Shown here in pieces: positions 34,610-44,703 of a DNA stretch of 64,000 bases. Under the pieces are notes generated by a model. It saw only the letters and a list, made by a program, of their open reading frames with translations. It was not told the DNA's origin and ran no database searches. Every line of letters starts with the position of its first letter. Within the stretch, counting starts at the first letter, position 1. This stretch comes from Macrosoma leucophasiata. Taxonomy: Eukaryota; Arthropoda; Insecta; Lepidoptera; Hedylidae. Made by a program: the position numbers and the translations under genes. The stretch covers positions 8,281,001 to 8,345,000 of the forward strand of contig JAWQUS010000020.1 of the NCBI GenBank assembly GCA_036365455.1, in the 5' to 3' direction.

Positions 34610-35274
34610 ACAGGGTAGGCAAAGAGCGTAGAGTCTAGAGCTTTTTCTATACCCACCATTATTTTTGTACATACCTACCGAGACTATTACCTTAGTTTAG
34701 AATAGACGTGATAATAGATAAACAAATAAAACTACTGTTGGCGAAGTAAGAACAGTCATCGTGGGGTCTAATAAACCACATGACAATGCCTTTTAAGAAG
34801 TATTGTGGTATTGTCACACGTATTACTGGTGGGTTTATTACCGTGGTATTTTCCACTACTTTTTTATCGAAGTGTCGGCAAAATGCTTTTATTAAGCAAT
34901 TTATTCTTATTAATAAAGGTGAAAGACGGAACTTTTTTATTTGAAATTGGTTCATTCCATTCGGATTATAAATATATCTTTTGCATTATTATTTTAAATA
35001 TGTCTCCGTATTTTGAAAATATTCCTATGGTATATATATCTAATACCTATCACTCAGAGAAGGCCTATCTACGAGTATATATTCCTTACTTTTAGCCTTA
35101 TCTTTTCAATTTGTTAAAAAGACAAGAACATTCTGTTAATTCCTTTTTTAATTCTTAGCTATTTTTGCAAGATTATTTATTTTATTTTTAAGGTTTTGTG
35201 TTATCAATTAATGTATCAATTTTCATTATTTATTTTTTTTTATTTAACCTATCATTAGAAGATTTTACTATTGC
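34610..35274. other. AT-rich intergenic DNA
   Basis: The frames at 34692-34955 and 34805-35095 overlap on opposite strands and have no motif. I regard both as chance. Confidence 0.5.
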
Positions 35275-35279
35275 TAAGT

Positions 35280-36838
35280 TGTGGGGGACAAATGGCTTTT
35301 ACACCAAAGTCAAACACAAATCTGCATCGGTGTGATTCACAATGGACTGTATTTCTCGGTTCTGCAATGTTTCATACTATTCTAACTTATTCACTAGCTT
35401 ATTTCACTATACTATAACTAACTAGCGAACCAGGGGGTCTGGTACTATTCTAAACTTTCACTGGCAATACCTTCACGGTCTGGAAGCACTTTTCTTGCGG
35501 AGAATCGAACGAGGACAAACTAGCAACGAAATGTACCGAGTTATATACGCTTCCAAACCGTCTCCTTCCATGTCAAAATGCCGTGACACGCCCAAAAATC
35601 GAACGTCACGAAGGTCCGGGTCAATAGAGATAGGACTCTAAATCATTACATATACGGTCTAATTTCCTACCACCGTCATACATCTCTGCTGACCCGCCCC
35701 CGCCTTGATACATTTCATACGCAATATCTCTTATCCTATTAAACTTTCTTATACAATTCTTATTAGATTCTTATTCTAATTCAATACACTTTCAAAGTTT
35801 TTACTTATTAGAAACACATAATTTTTTAGGGGCTCTGTCATGCTCTATCACCTATGACACGATTGTATATCGCTAGCCAAACCTAAATACAATTAAAAAC
35901 CGCAAACGGTATCTGCCTATCTCCTTTATTCTAAGCGTGAGAGACAATTTTATCTAACAAGTAAGATTAGGTACATTCGTTTTTTCCGTATTGTGAGTCT
36001 ACTTACACTCTTTATACATACATTTCCCTGAGGGGGCAACAAAAATACATCTCGTACATAACTTTCAGCCTAGTATCTTTGCTATTTACGAAAATACAGC
36101 GACTTTCACCTCTCTCTCCATACAAAATGTTAAATTCAACATCAGCTGTGAACAAACTAATTGAATCTACCTACATACAAATTGATATTTCTAACCGGAA
36201 CATTTTGTACAATTTGTGTTATAATTTCTCAATTTCTTTACTTTCTACGCGCGCTACGTGGTCGCATCTCCGTGCACGTCTTCGGGCCAGTATGTGTGTG
36301 ATAAGTATACAGCGAAATACCTAATTTACATTACAGTTTTGTCTAGACTCATCTCATAGTAGTGTCTACTACAGCGAACTTTGCCAGTCGATAACTACTG
36401 ATCTGCCTATGCCATGCGTGGGGTTGGTCGTGAATATGCATTATTGGACATTCCTACGCCGAGCTATGCCACTGACTGAGCTCTAAAAAAAAGTGCGCTG
36501 CGTATTTACGCTTCCTCCGCGTCACTTCCCCGCACTTCACCCCCGCCGCCGCAGGTGGATCAGGTGCTCTGTCGGTCACCTCTCCGTGGACGACCCTTTC
36601 GACTAACCGAAAATACCTACACCTCCAAATTTAATATTTTCTATGGCAATCGCTAGACAACAATTCGTTTATCATCATACTCAAATATTACATGCCTACT
36701 ATGAGAACCTAACGAGTTATATCGAATTAAAAACTGCCGCTGCATACAACCAACATACACCTAGCGGTCATTGCGAGCTTTACTGACTTTACTTATTTTC
36801 ATAATGAAATACGACGCTTATTGATTCTATCCTTTACA
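35280..36838 (-). repeat. BEL/Pao 3' LTR (1,559 bp)
   Basis: It matches 43140-44698 position for position at an offset of 7,860 with no difference or indel that I could see. The 81-codon frame that appears inside both LTRs has no motif. Confidence 0.95.
35925..35930 (-). terminator. Candidate LTR polyadenylation signal
   Basis: AATAAA on the minus strand lies ~80 nt downstream of the TATA-like site in the LTR, so R would be short and U5 about 600 bp. Also present in the 5' LTR at 43785-43790. Confidence 0.4.
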
Positions 36839-39800
36839 ACTCTCCCCCCGGCGTAGACCTTCGAGCCTCATCATCTACCGGAAGGATAATCAATCTACAT
36901 ACTGGGCGTCTAAATATTCCACCTCGAGTACGAATCTCCGCACTACGTACCACGCCATCAGGTCCCGTGTATACCTTTTCTACTAAACCGCGGGGCCATA
37001 CATTACGGGGCAACAACCCGTCTGCTATTATCACCAAATTACCTATCTTAATGTTCTCTTTACCGTTATGACTATCACCTCGCGGGGCCAAGGTTGGCAA
37101 GTACTCATTTATCCATCGCTGCCAGAACATATCAGACAACGCCTGCGTAGCTCGCCACGCCCGCCTATCCGCTACCGCGCAGTTACCAACAAAGGGCAAG
37201 CCGACCGCTGATCCGATAAGAAAATGATTCGGAGTAAGGGCTTCAGGGTCGCTTGCATTAACTGATACGTGAGTCAACGGTCGCGAGTTCACCGTGTGTT
37301 CTACCTCAGCGGTGAACGTCGCAAGTACATCATCTTTTGGTGCACGTTCATTCAAAACTATTAATAAAGATTTCTTAACACTCTTTATTAACCGCTCCCA
37401 GGCGCCTCCCTGATTGGGAGCACCGGGATCTATAAAACGCCATGACATTCCTTTTGTCGTGGCGAATTTTTCTAACTCAGGCAACCATTCTTTATACGCA
37501 TTACATAATTCTACATCGGCGCCCCGAAAGTTAGTTCCATTATCGCTTACCATGGTATGGGGCGCACCGCGGCGCGCTCCCATCCGCCTAATTGCCATGA
37601 TAGCCGCGTCTGTACTAAGACTCGAAATTATTTCTATGTGAATGGCACGCGTTATCAAACAGGTAAATAACATTCCCCAACGTTTCTCCCTTCTCCTACC
37701 TACTGTGACGAGCATCGGACCGTAACAATCTACACCACAATATGCAAAAGGTCGCGTATACGATTCTAAACGGAGGGCCGGTAGGTCACCTTTGACTGGG
37801 TCACAGGGCCTCCCTATGCGCGTCCTACACCTGACACACCGCCCTACTATCGTTCTAACTGCCGGACGAAGCCGCGTTATCCAAAACTGATGTCTAATAT
37901 TGTTAACTAGCGCCTCTCTACCCATATGATTGTTACGTTCGTGTTCACGTTTTATATACAACTTAGCTAACAAGCTCCGCCCGTCCAAAATAGGTGGATT
38001 TTTACGCTGAGCTGGTATGTTTGCCGCATCTATCCTGCCATTCAATCTCATAAGACCGTCCTCTCCTATGACGGGATCCAATTTATAAATTTTACTAGAC
38101 CGATCAACCGTTTTACCTACTCTAAGTCTGTCTATTTCACACGGAAAGCTTGCGCGCTGCGCCTGCGAAATTATTAGCAATTCCGCACGTCGTGTGTATT
38201 TTGTATCTAAACTTGAAGGAATCTTTTTGCATCTATCTATGAATAATAACACGTAAGCCAGGGCACGGACAAGGCGGTCGTACGATGAAAATCGTTCCAC
38301 TGCGATTAGGCATGGGCTACACCTCGTGTGTGTAACCAAAACCTCCTCCAGCGGCGCGACCAACTCCTTTCCGAACGCACTCGATGGTGGTTCCTCATTT
38401 CTTAAGAGAAACGAGGGGCCGGTGCACCATCTGGAGGAGGGGCCCAATCGCGAGTGGCCAACCCTCGTCGCATCGTCAGCTACATTCGATGCGGTGGGAA
38501 CCCACCTCCACTGTTCGGTTTTCGTTAATTCTACTACCTCCGCTAGCCTATGTGCTACATACGGTTTATACCTAACCGTGTCATTCCTTATCCATTGTAA
38601 TACGGTTGTCGAATCTGTCCAAAAATACACCCCTACATCTGACCAGGGATGTTTGTCTATGACGTCACTAGCTAAGCGCGCACCTATTAAAGCCGCCTGC
38701 AGTTCTAATCGCGGGATACTTTGAGTTTTTATTGGTGCTACCTTTGCTTTCCCGGCCACCAACGACACCCTCACTACCCCTGAGCTATCTACAAATCGCC
38801 AATACGCCACTGCCGCGTACGCTTGTTCGCTTGCATCGCAAAATACATGTAACTGCCTATCCACTATATCCTCACGCTTGTCATAACATCGCGGTATCTT
38901 AAGACGGTTAATGTATTCTAAATCTGCCTGCCAATCAGCGAAAGCTACTGCCTGCTCATGGGGAAGCGGTTCATCCCACCCTAGGTCCTGTCGCCACAGT
39001 TCCTGTAGGATAATTTTTGCCACTATAGTATATGGACTCAATAAACCTAGCGGATCGAAAACCGACATGACTGCACTCAATGCCTCGCGTTTCGTAGGTA
39101 CCCGTGTTAAGTTCCGGACGTCCGTAGGTACCCTAGGCATGCTAGTATTGAAGCCTAACTCATCGCTTTTAGGTTGCCATAAAATACCTAAAGCCCTATC
39201 TTCAATAAACGCATTCCCCGCTATTTCCTTTGGTGCGTGAGCGCGATCACTTTCCGGTACCTCAGATATTACAGAGTCGAGATTCGAACTCCAACCCGCT
39301 AAATCAAAACCCGCCTGCGCGTGCACGTGACGTACCTCGCCTACCGTGCGCCGGGCAGTCTCCTCAGAGTCAAAACTAACTATCCAATCATCCATATATG
39401 TACTAGTGGTAATGGTGTCAAACGCCAGCGGGTGTGAAGTTTTATAAACCGCTGCGTTTTCATCCCTCACACTATGTGCTAAAAACGGCGAACTGCGCGC
39501 TCCAAATATCATAGACGTCATTACATACTTTCTGGGGGGGCTCACACGATCCTCCCCCCGCCACAGAAACTGTTGTGCTACGCGGTCCTCCTCCCTAATT
39601 TTAATTCTTAAAAACATCTCGCGGATATCCGCGGTCAATGCTATCCTGCCTACCCTGAATCCATATAAAACTTTATTCAGAGACTGTAATAAATCCGGAC
39701 CTTCTAATAAGATGTCGTTTAAACATTTCCCATTCGATTTTGCCGCCGCATCGAATACCAAACGCACCTTTCCCGGTTTATTAGGGTTTGTAACTGCAAA

Positions 39801-42197
39801 ATGAGGCAAATACCATTCCCTTTGATTGTAGGTATTTGTCTCTCCTAAGGGCTCCGCGTAGCCTTTCTCTATTAAACTATTTATTTGAGCCGTATAAGCC
39901 TCCCTAAACTCCTGAGACCTATCCATTTTACGTTCAATACCTACTAAACGGCTATGTGCCATGTTATAGCTAGGCGGAAGGGTTGCATCGTCACTGACCC
40001 ATGGCAACCCCACTTCATAACGGCCATTTACTTTAGTTATAGTTCTTTTTACTATTTCTATTGCGCGCTCCTCCCCCGGGACTACCCTTGGTTCTCTGCC
40101 TATACCAAGAGAGTCAATTTCAAAATGGGACCGCACTATATCATTCAGATTCGCATCTGAGGGACTTTGCGTGGTGTGCACATGCAACACCGACGCCCTA
40201 TTAACAACAATGCTTTTAGGCATTGACCCATGTATGACCCATCCCAACTGGGTCAGTGACGCGGCCGGTTGCCTACGGCTACCGGTCACCAACTTCCGCG
40301 ACACTATAAGATGCCAATTATCCGCACCTATGAGAATTTGAGGTCTCACTCCCTCATAACACACCGCATCCGGTGGTAAAGCTCTAAAATGCGACATTTG
40401 TAACAATTCTTTACTAACGGTCTGCCTACCTAAAGTGAGGTTTCGTACCGTACGCGCTTTAATCTTAAAGGGGCGTCCGCTCTGCCCGGCCAAGCTAATA
40501 CCTACTAATCGGCTTTCCGACTCCTGCTGACTAGAATTAGCACCTATTATATTCAGGGCGCGGACTGGGCCCTGGGCCCCTATCGACTTTGCCAACTGCT
40601 CGTCGATCAAAGTGATAGTGGACCCCTCATCTAATAACGCGTAGGTCTGTACCCCCTTACCCCTGCCACCCCCTATTGTGACAGGGCAGACCTTAAGAAG
40701 TACCTGCGTGCTATCAACTGGCGTATGCGCTGATGCCGTAATTACTGACTCTATTTGTACCTCTTTTACTTCCGGCCGCGGCTCGGAATGCAACAGCATG
40801 TGGTGTGATCGTGTGCAATCACCCTTACCACATCGCTTTGCCTTACATTGAAAACGTCTATGTTTCCCGTTTAAACATTGATAGCAAATTCGCGCCTCCC
40901 GTGCCCAGTTCCAGCGCTCCTGTACTGACATCGCTACAACCTTACCGCACGCATCGGTCCGGTGCCCACTACCACAACAAAGACATGTAATAGCCGCCTC
41001 TGTTGTGTTATACACCGGCCGGCGCGCGCGGTCTAACTTTTTAAACGTAGGCCGCGATGCCGGCGGCTGCACTGCGCGCGCGCTTGCTACTGTGCTTTTC
41101 TCGTATGAGAACTGAATAGCCCTATCAGCCTCCTTCATGAGAAAGTTCGCTAATCTAGTTAACTCGGATTCCGGCCCGTCCGCCCTATCGAAAGCATAGT
41201 CATACCACTTGTTTTTAAGGTGGGGACTAAGTTTCTCACTTAACATCCTAGGTAGCCGTGGATCCGTATTTCTACCTACCGGATCCACACTTTCAATTAC
41301 AGTGACTACATTTTGTACTTTAACCGCAAAGATATTTAACTCATTTGCCGATGCCCCCACATTAGGTAGTCGCATTACCTCCCCTACTGCCTGGTCTATA
41401 ATAGTGCCTGGGCGACCGAAACATTGTTCTAGGGTCTTCATAATTCTATCTGGGTCTGACGCCGAATATAAAAGGGCCGACACCGCCTGTCGTGCCGGAC
41501 CCCGCAAGCACGCCCTCAACCTAGCCAAATTCTCTATGTCCGTGAGTCTATAATTCTGCGTAGAATCCCTCATCGCTGCTTTGAATGGCAACCACTCCCT
41601 AGGGTCCCCATCAAATAAGGGTAACTCCTGGGCCTGTCGTGGTGGGGGTCGACCCCGCGACATATTCTCTAACGCGTACACTAAACGATCCAGGACTTCG
41701 TCTTTAGAGATATTGGTTTTGGCGGGCTCGTCTTGTTTATTATTATTCGGCGCCCTACCATCCCCTAGCCTATCCTCCCCCCGTAAAAATTCCCGCGGGG
41801 GATGACTATCCTGTAACCAATGTTCTACCCTTTCGTTTGCATCTATTTGCCCATTCACACTATCTCTATCAGTTTCTTCCGGCGGCGTTACCCTATCCTT
41901 AGCTATCTGCTTATCCACTAAACCGGCTTCTATTTCTAATTGCCTAATTCGTGCCTTTAACATGTCTGTTTCCGTATTAATTTGCTCCCGCCTAGCGCGC
42001 GCACTATCGGTTGACCGTCGCGAACAAACCGATGGCGGCCGCGTACCTAAAGTTTCCTGTTCGGTAACTACTTGCTCGGTCCTACTGGTCCCTGGCAATG
42101 GTACGTCCTGCGGAGCCTCGGAAGGAGACTCTGGATAGTCTGGTATGACCCTAAGCGCCGCGCGCTTCCTAGTGGTAGGTGGACTCCTTGGCATCAT
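36834..42197 (-). CDS. BEL/Pao Gag-Pol polyprotein
   Basis: One uninterrupted frame of 1,787 codons from the first ATG (42197). The preceding in-frame codon is GTG, and two ATGs are adjacent. Domains (residues): coiled-coil-like acidic N-terminus (~65-125); DUF1759-type Gag (~165-370); zinc knuckles C405-x2-C408-x3-H412-x4-C417 and C438-x2-C441-x4-H446-x4-C451; aspartic protease with ALLDEGS (D523); reverse transcriptase with D857 and YMDD (934-937); Pao/RNase H region with D1121, E1165, D1195, D1242; integrase zinc finger H1419, H1424, C1454, C1457; DDE core D1490, D1552, E1601; C-terminal DUF5641-like part (~1715-1770). It makes the capsid and copies and integrates element RNA. All catalytic residues are present and there is no frameshift. 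The stop codon lies inside the 3' LTR. Confidence 0.96.
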   Translation of the reverse strand: MMPRSPPTTRKRAALRVIPDYPESPSEAPQDVPLPGTSRTEQVVTEQETLGTRPPSVCSRRSTDSARARREQINTETDMLKARIRQLEIEAGLVDKQIAKDRVTPPEETDRDSVNGQIDANERVEHWLQDSHPPREFLRGEDRLGDGRAPNNNKQDEPAKTNISKDEVLDRLVYALENMSRGRPPPRQAQELPLFDGDPREWLPFKAAMRDSTQNYRLTDIENLARLRACLRGPARQAVSALLYSASDPDRIMKTLEQCFGRPGTIIDQAVGEVMRLPNVGASANELNIFAVKVQNVVTVIESVDPVGRNTDPRLPRMLSEKLSPHLKNKWYDYAFDRADGPESELTRLANFLMKEADRAIQFSYEKSTVASARAVQPPASRPTFKKLDRARRPVYNTTEAAITCLCCGSGHRTDACGKVVAMSVQERWNWAREARICYQCLNGKHRRFQCKAKRCGKGDCTRSHHMLLHSEPRPEVKEVQIESVITASAHTPVDSTQVLLKVCPVTIGGGRGKGVQTYALLDEGSTITLIDEQLAKSIGAQGPVRALNIIGANSSQQESESRLVGISLAGQSGRPFKIKARTVRNLTLGRQTVSKELLQMSHFRALPPDAVCYEGVRPQILIGADNWHLIVSRKLVTGSRRQPAASLTQLGWVIHGSMPKSIVVNRASVLHVHTTQSPSDANLNDIVRSHFEIDSLGIGREPRVVPGEERAIEIVKRTITKVNGRYEVGLPWVSDDATLPPSYNMAHSRLVGIERKMDRSQEFREAYTAQINSLIEKGYAEPLGETNTYNQREWYLPHFAVTNPNKPGKVRLVFDAAAKSNGKCLNDILLEGPDLLQSLNKVLYGFRVGRIALTADIREMFLRIKIREEDRVAQQFLWRGEDRVSPPRKYVMTSMIFGARSSPFLAHSVRDENAAVYKTSHPLAFDTITTSTYMDDWIVSFDSEETARRTVGEVRHVHAQAGFDLAGWSSNLDSVISEVPESDRAHAPKEIAGNAFIEDRALGILWQPKSDELGFNTSMPRVPTDVRNLTRVPTKREALSAVMSVFDPLGLLSPYTIVAKIILQELWRQDLGWDEPLPHEQAVAFADWQADLEYINRLKIPRCYDKREDIVDRQLHVFCDASEQAYAAVAYWRFVDSSGVVRVSLVAGKAKVAPIKTQSIPRLELQAALIGARLASDVIDKHPWSDVGVYFWTDSTTVLQWIRNDTVRYKPYVAHRLAEVVELTKTEQWRWVPTASNVADDATRVGHSRLGPSSRWCTGPSFLLRNEEPPSSAFGKELVAPLEEVLVTHTRCSPCLIAVERFSSYDRLVRALAYVLLFIDRCKKIPSSLDTKYTRRAELLIISQAQRASFPCEIDRLRVGKTVDRSSKIYKLDPVIGEDGLMRLNGRIDAANIPAQRKNPPILDGRSLLAKLYIKREHERNNHMGREALVNNIRHQFWITRLRPAVRTIVGRCVRCRTRIGRPCDPVKGDLPALRLESYTRPFAYCGVDCYGPMLVTVGRRREKRWGMLFTCLITRAIHIEIISSLSTDAAIMAIRRMGARRGAPHTMVSDNGTNFRGADVELCNAYKEWLPELEKFATTKGMSWRFIDPGAPNQGGAWERLIKSVKKSLLIVLNERAPKDDVLATFTAEVEHTVNSRPLTHVSVNASDPEALTPNHFLIGSAVGLPFVGNCAVADRRAWRATQALSDMFWQRWINEYLPTLAPRGDSHNGKENIKIGNLVIIADGLLPRNVWPRGLVEKVYTGPDGVVRSAEIRTRGGIFRRPVCRLIILPVDDEARRSTPGGEL
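36840..36849 (-). other. Polypurine tract
   Basis: GGGGGGAGAG on the minus strand lies one base before the 3' LTR (TGTAAAGG). It would prime plus-strand DNA synthesis, and it also encodes the last codons of Gag-Pol. Confidence 0.85.
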
Positions 42198-43139
42198 CAC
42201 TGTTTAACTACCTCAACTACACTGAAATAGGTCCCTACCTCCCTAACTGAGATGGTCCCTACACAGTAACACAATTCAACAAAAATAAAAAATCTAAAAA
42301 TTCCTAACGGCCTAACACACACACAAATACACTGGCCCGAAAATATACACGGATTACGACTCACTGTATATCCGTCCGTATCCGCGATCCGCGAAGTTGC
42401 AGGCGCCGCCGACGTCCCGATGCTCGGCCGCACCCGCCCGATGCCGCTGTGCTGAGCTGTGCAGACGCTGACGCTGCCACGAAGCCGCCGCCGCCGACGC
42501 CGTTGACCCGACGTCCCGGCTGCTCCGATGAAGGCGCCCAAGCTGCGATGCTCAGGGCGGTCCCGCCCGAGTTGCGTATGCGCTAGCGTACGAAACGCCG
42601 CGCCGTACGCCCCTGCTCAAGGCGGCTGCCCAAGCGGTGAAAACGCTGGCGTTCGAAACGCCCGCGCTGTGATGCTCGCCGACCCGGCCCGCTGCGGTCG
42701 CTGACGCTGGTAGAGCGCCCAAGCCGCACGGCCCGTGCTCAAGGCGGTCAAGCCCGAGTATCGCCCGTGCTCAAGGCCACAATGCCTGAGCGATGACGGT
42801 GCTGGCGTTCAAAACGCCGAAGCTGCGATGCCCGTCGACCTGGAGCTTGTGTGGTCGCTGGCGCTGGATAGCGCCCAAGCCACGATGCCCGTTGACCCCG
42901 AGGTGCAGCTGCTGACGCCTGCTTGGCGCCCCGGTCTCGCTGCACGTCGACCCTGTTCCCCGTCGTTCCCTGGCCTCGCCCTCAGACTGCGAGACCTGGA
43001 ATGCACGTTCCGATCCGTTAATCAACGCGCCGGTATCCTACTCCGGCTCTTCCTTGCCGGTCGTTACCAGTACCCTCTTGTATCCTTTCCCGGATGGCCG
43101 CTGGTGGCCTACTAATCCGGCGTCGATGGACCAGAACTT
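42198..43139 (-). other. BEL/Pao leader, GC-rich with degenerate tandem repeats
   Basis: About 940 bp separates the 5' LTR and the gag ATG. It is much more GC-rich than the rest. Imperfect units recur: 'gcgcccaagc' at about 42534, 42714 and 42870, and 'gctcaaggc' near 42615, 42738 and 42768. Open frames on both strands lack motifs. The 114-codon minus-strand frame ending at 42197 has no ATG. Packaging or translation signals would be expected here but cannot be identified. Confidence 0.7.
43116..43133 (-). other. Candidate primer-binding site
   Basis: TGGTCCATCGACGCCGGA starts 6 nt after the 5' LTR on the minus strand. TGG is the complement of a tRNA CCA end. I could not match it to a particular tRNA. 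Confidence 0.4.
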
Positions 43140-44698
43140 TGTGGGGGACAAATGGCTTTTACACCAAAGTCAAACACAAATCTGCATCGGTGTGATTCAC
43201 AATGGACTGTATTTCTCGGTTCTGCAATGTTTCATACTATTCTAACTTATTCACTAGCTTATTTCACTATACTATAACTAACTAGCGAACCAGGGGGTCT
43301 GGTACTATTCTAAACTTTCACTGGCAATACCTTCACGGTCTGGAAGCACTTTTCTTGCGGAGAATCGAACGAGGACAAACTAGCAACGAAATGTACCGAG
43401 TTATATACGCTTCCAAACCGTCTCCTTCCATGTCAAAATGCCGTGACACGCCCAAAAATCGAACGTCACGAAGGTCCGGGTCAATAGAGATAGGACTCTA
43501 AATCATTACATATACGGTCTAATTTCCTACCACCGTCATACATCTCTGCTGACCCGCCCCCGCCTTGATACATTTCATACGCAATATCTCTTATCCTATT
43601 AAACTTTCTTATACAATTCTTATTAGATTCTTATTCTAATTCAATACACTTTCAAAGTTTTTACTTATTAGAAACACATAATTTTTTAGGGGCTCTGTCA
43701 TGCTCTATCACCTATGACACGATTGTATATCGCTAGCCAAACCTAAATACAATTAAAAACCGCAAACGGTATCTGCCTATCTCCTTTATTCTAAGCGTGA
43801 GAGACAATTTTATCTAACAAGTAAGATTAGGTACATTCGTTTTTTCCGTATTGTGAGTCTACTTACACTCTTTATACATACATTTCCCTGAGGGGGCAAC
43901 AAAAATACATCTCGTACATAACTTTCAGCCTAGTATCTTTGCTATTTACGAAAATACAGCGACTTTCACCTCTCTCTCCATACAAAATGTTAAATTCAAC
44001 ATCAGCTGTGAACAAACTAATTGAATCTACCTACATACAAATTGATATTTCTAACCGGAACATTTTGTACAATTTGTGTTATAATTTCTCAATTTCTTTA
44101 CTTTCTACGCGCGCTACGTGGTCGCATCTCCGTGCACGTCTTCGGGCCAGTATGTGTGTGATAAGTATACAGCGAAATACCTAATTTACATTACAGTTTT
44201 GTCTAGACTCATCTCATAGTAGTGTCTACTACAGCGAACTTTGCCAGTCGATAACTACTGATCTGCCTATGCCATGCGTGGGGTTGGTCGTGAATATGCA
44301 TTATTGGACATTCCTACGCCGAGCTATGCCACTGACTGAGCTCTAAAAAAAAGTGCGCTGCGTATTTACGCTTCCTCCGCGTCACTTCCCCGCACTTCAC
44401 CCCCGCCGCCGCAGGTGGATCAGGTGCTCTGTCGGTCACCTCTCCGTGGACGACCCTTTCGACTAACCGAAAATACCTACACCTCCAAATTTAATATTTT
44501 CTATGGCAATCGCTAGACAACAATTCGTTTATCATCATACTCAAATATTACATGCCTACTATGAGAACCTAACGAGTTATATCGAATTAAAAACTGCCGC
44601 TGCATACAACCAACATACACCTAGCGGTCATTGCGAGCTTTACTGACTTTACTTATTTTCATAATGAAATACGACGCTTATTGATTCTATCCTTTACA
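43140..44698 (-). repeat. BEL/Pao 5' LTR (1,559 bp)
   Basis: Drives transcription towards lower coordinates. Identical by eye to the 3' LTR. Followed directly by the TAAGT target duplication. Confidence 0.95.
43871..43876 (-). promoter_or_regulatory. Candidate LTR TATA box
   Basis: TATAAA(GAG) on the minus strand, ~820 nt into the LTR and ~80 nt before AATAAA. The twin in the 3' LTR is at 36011-36016. Start site not determined. Confidence 0.35.
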
Positions 44699-44703
44699 TA
44701 AGT

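Larger units (their letters stand above)
35275..44703 (-). mobile_element. Complete BEL/Pao LTR retrotransposon
   Basis: A 9,419-bp element (35,280-44,698) is flanked by a perfect TAAGT duplication (35275-35279, 44699-44703). The order on the minus strand is 5' LTR, leader with a candidate primer site, a single gag-pol frame, polypurine tract, 3' LTR. The LTRs start TGTAAAGG and end CCCCCACA, giving the canonical TG...CA. The two LTRs appear identical, so insertion was recent. No envelope-like frame follows pol. Confidence 0.97.

Noticed and set aside
34692..35095. Overlapping frames on both strands (87 and 96 codons)
   Set aside because: AT-rich, no motif, mutually antisense; best seen as chance.
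36079..36324. 81-codon frame present in both LTRs
   Set aside because: Identical only because the LTRs are identical; antisense to element transcription and without motif.
37414..41805. Several plus-strand frames inside gag-pol
   Set aside because: Antisense shadows of the Gag-Pol frame.
42197..42541. 114-codon frame upstream of gag ending in a TGA that overlaps the gag ATG (possible stop-start coupling)
   Set aside because: It contains no ATG (opens only from TTG), is arginine-rich because of the GC-rich leader, and has no motif.
42735..43115. Plus-strand 126-codon frame in the BEL leader
   Set aside because: Antisense to the element, made of the degenerate leader repeats, no recognisable domain.
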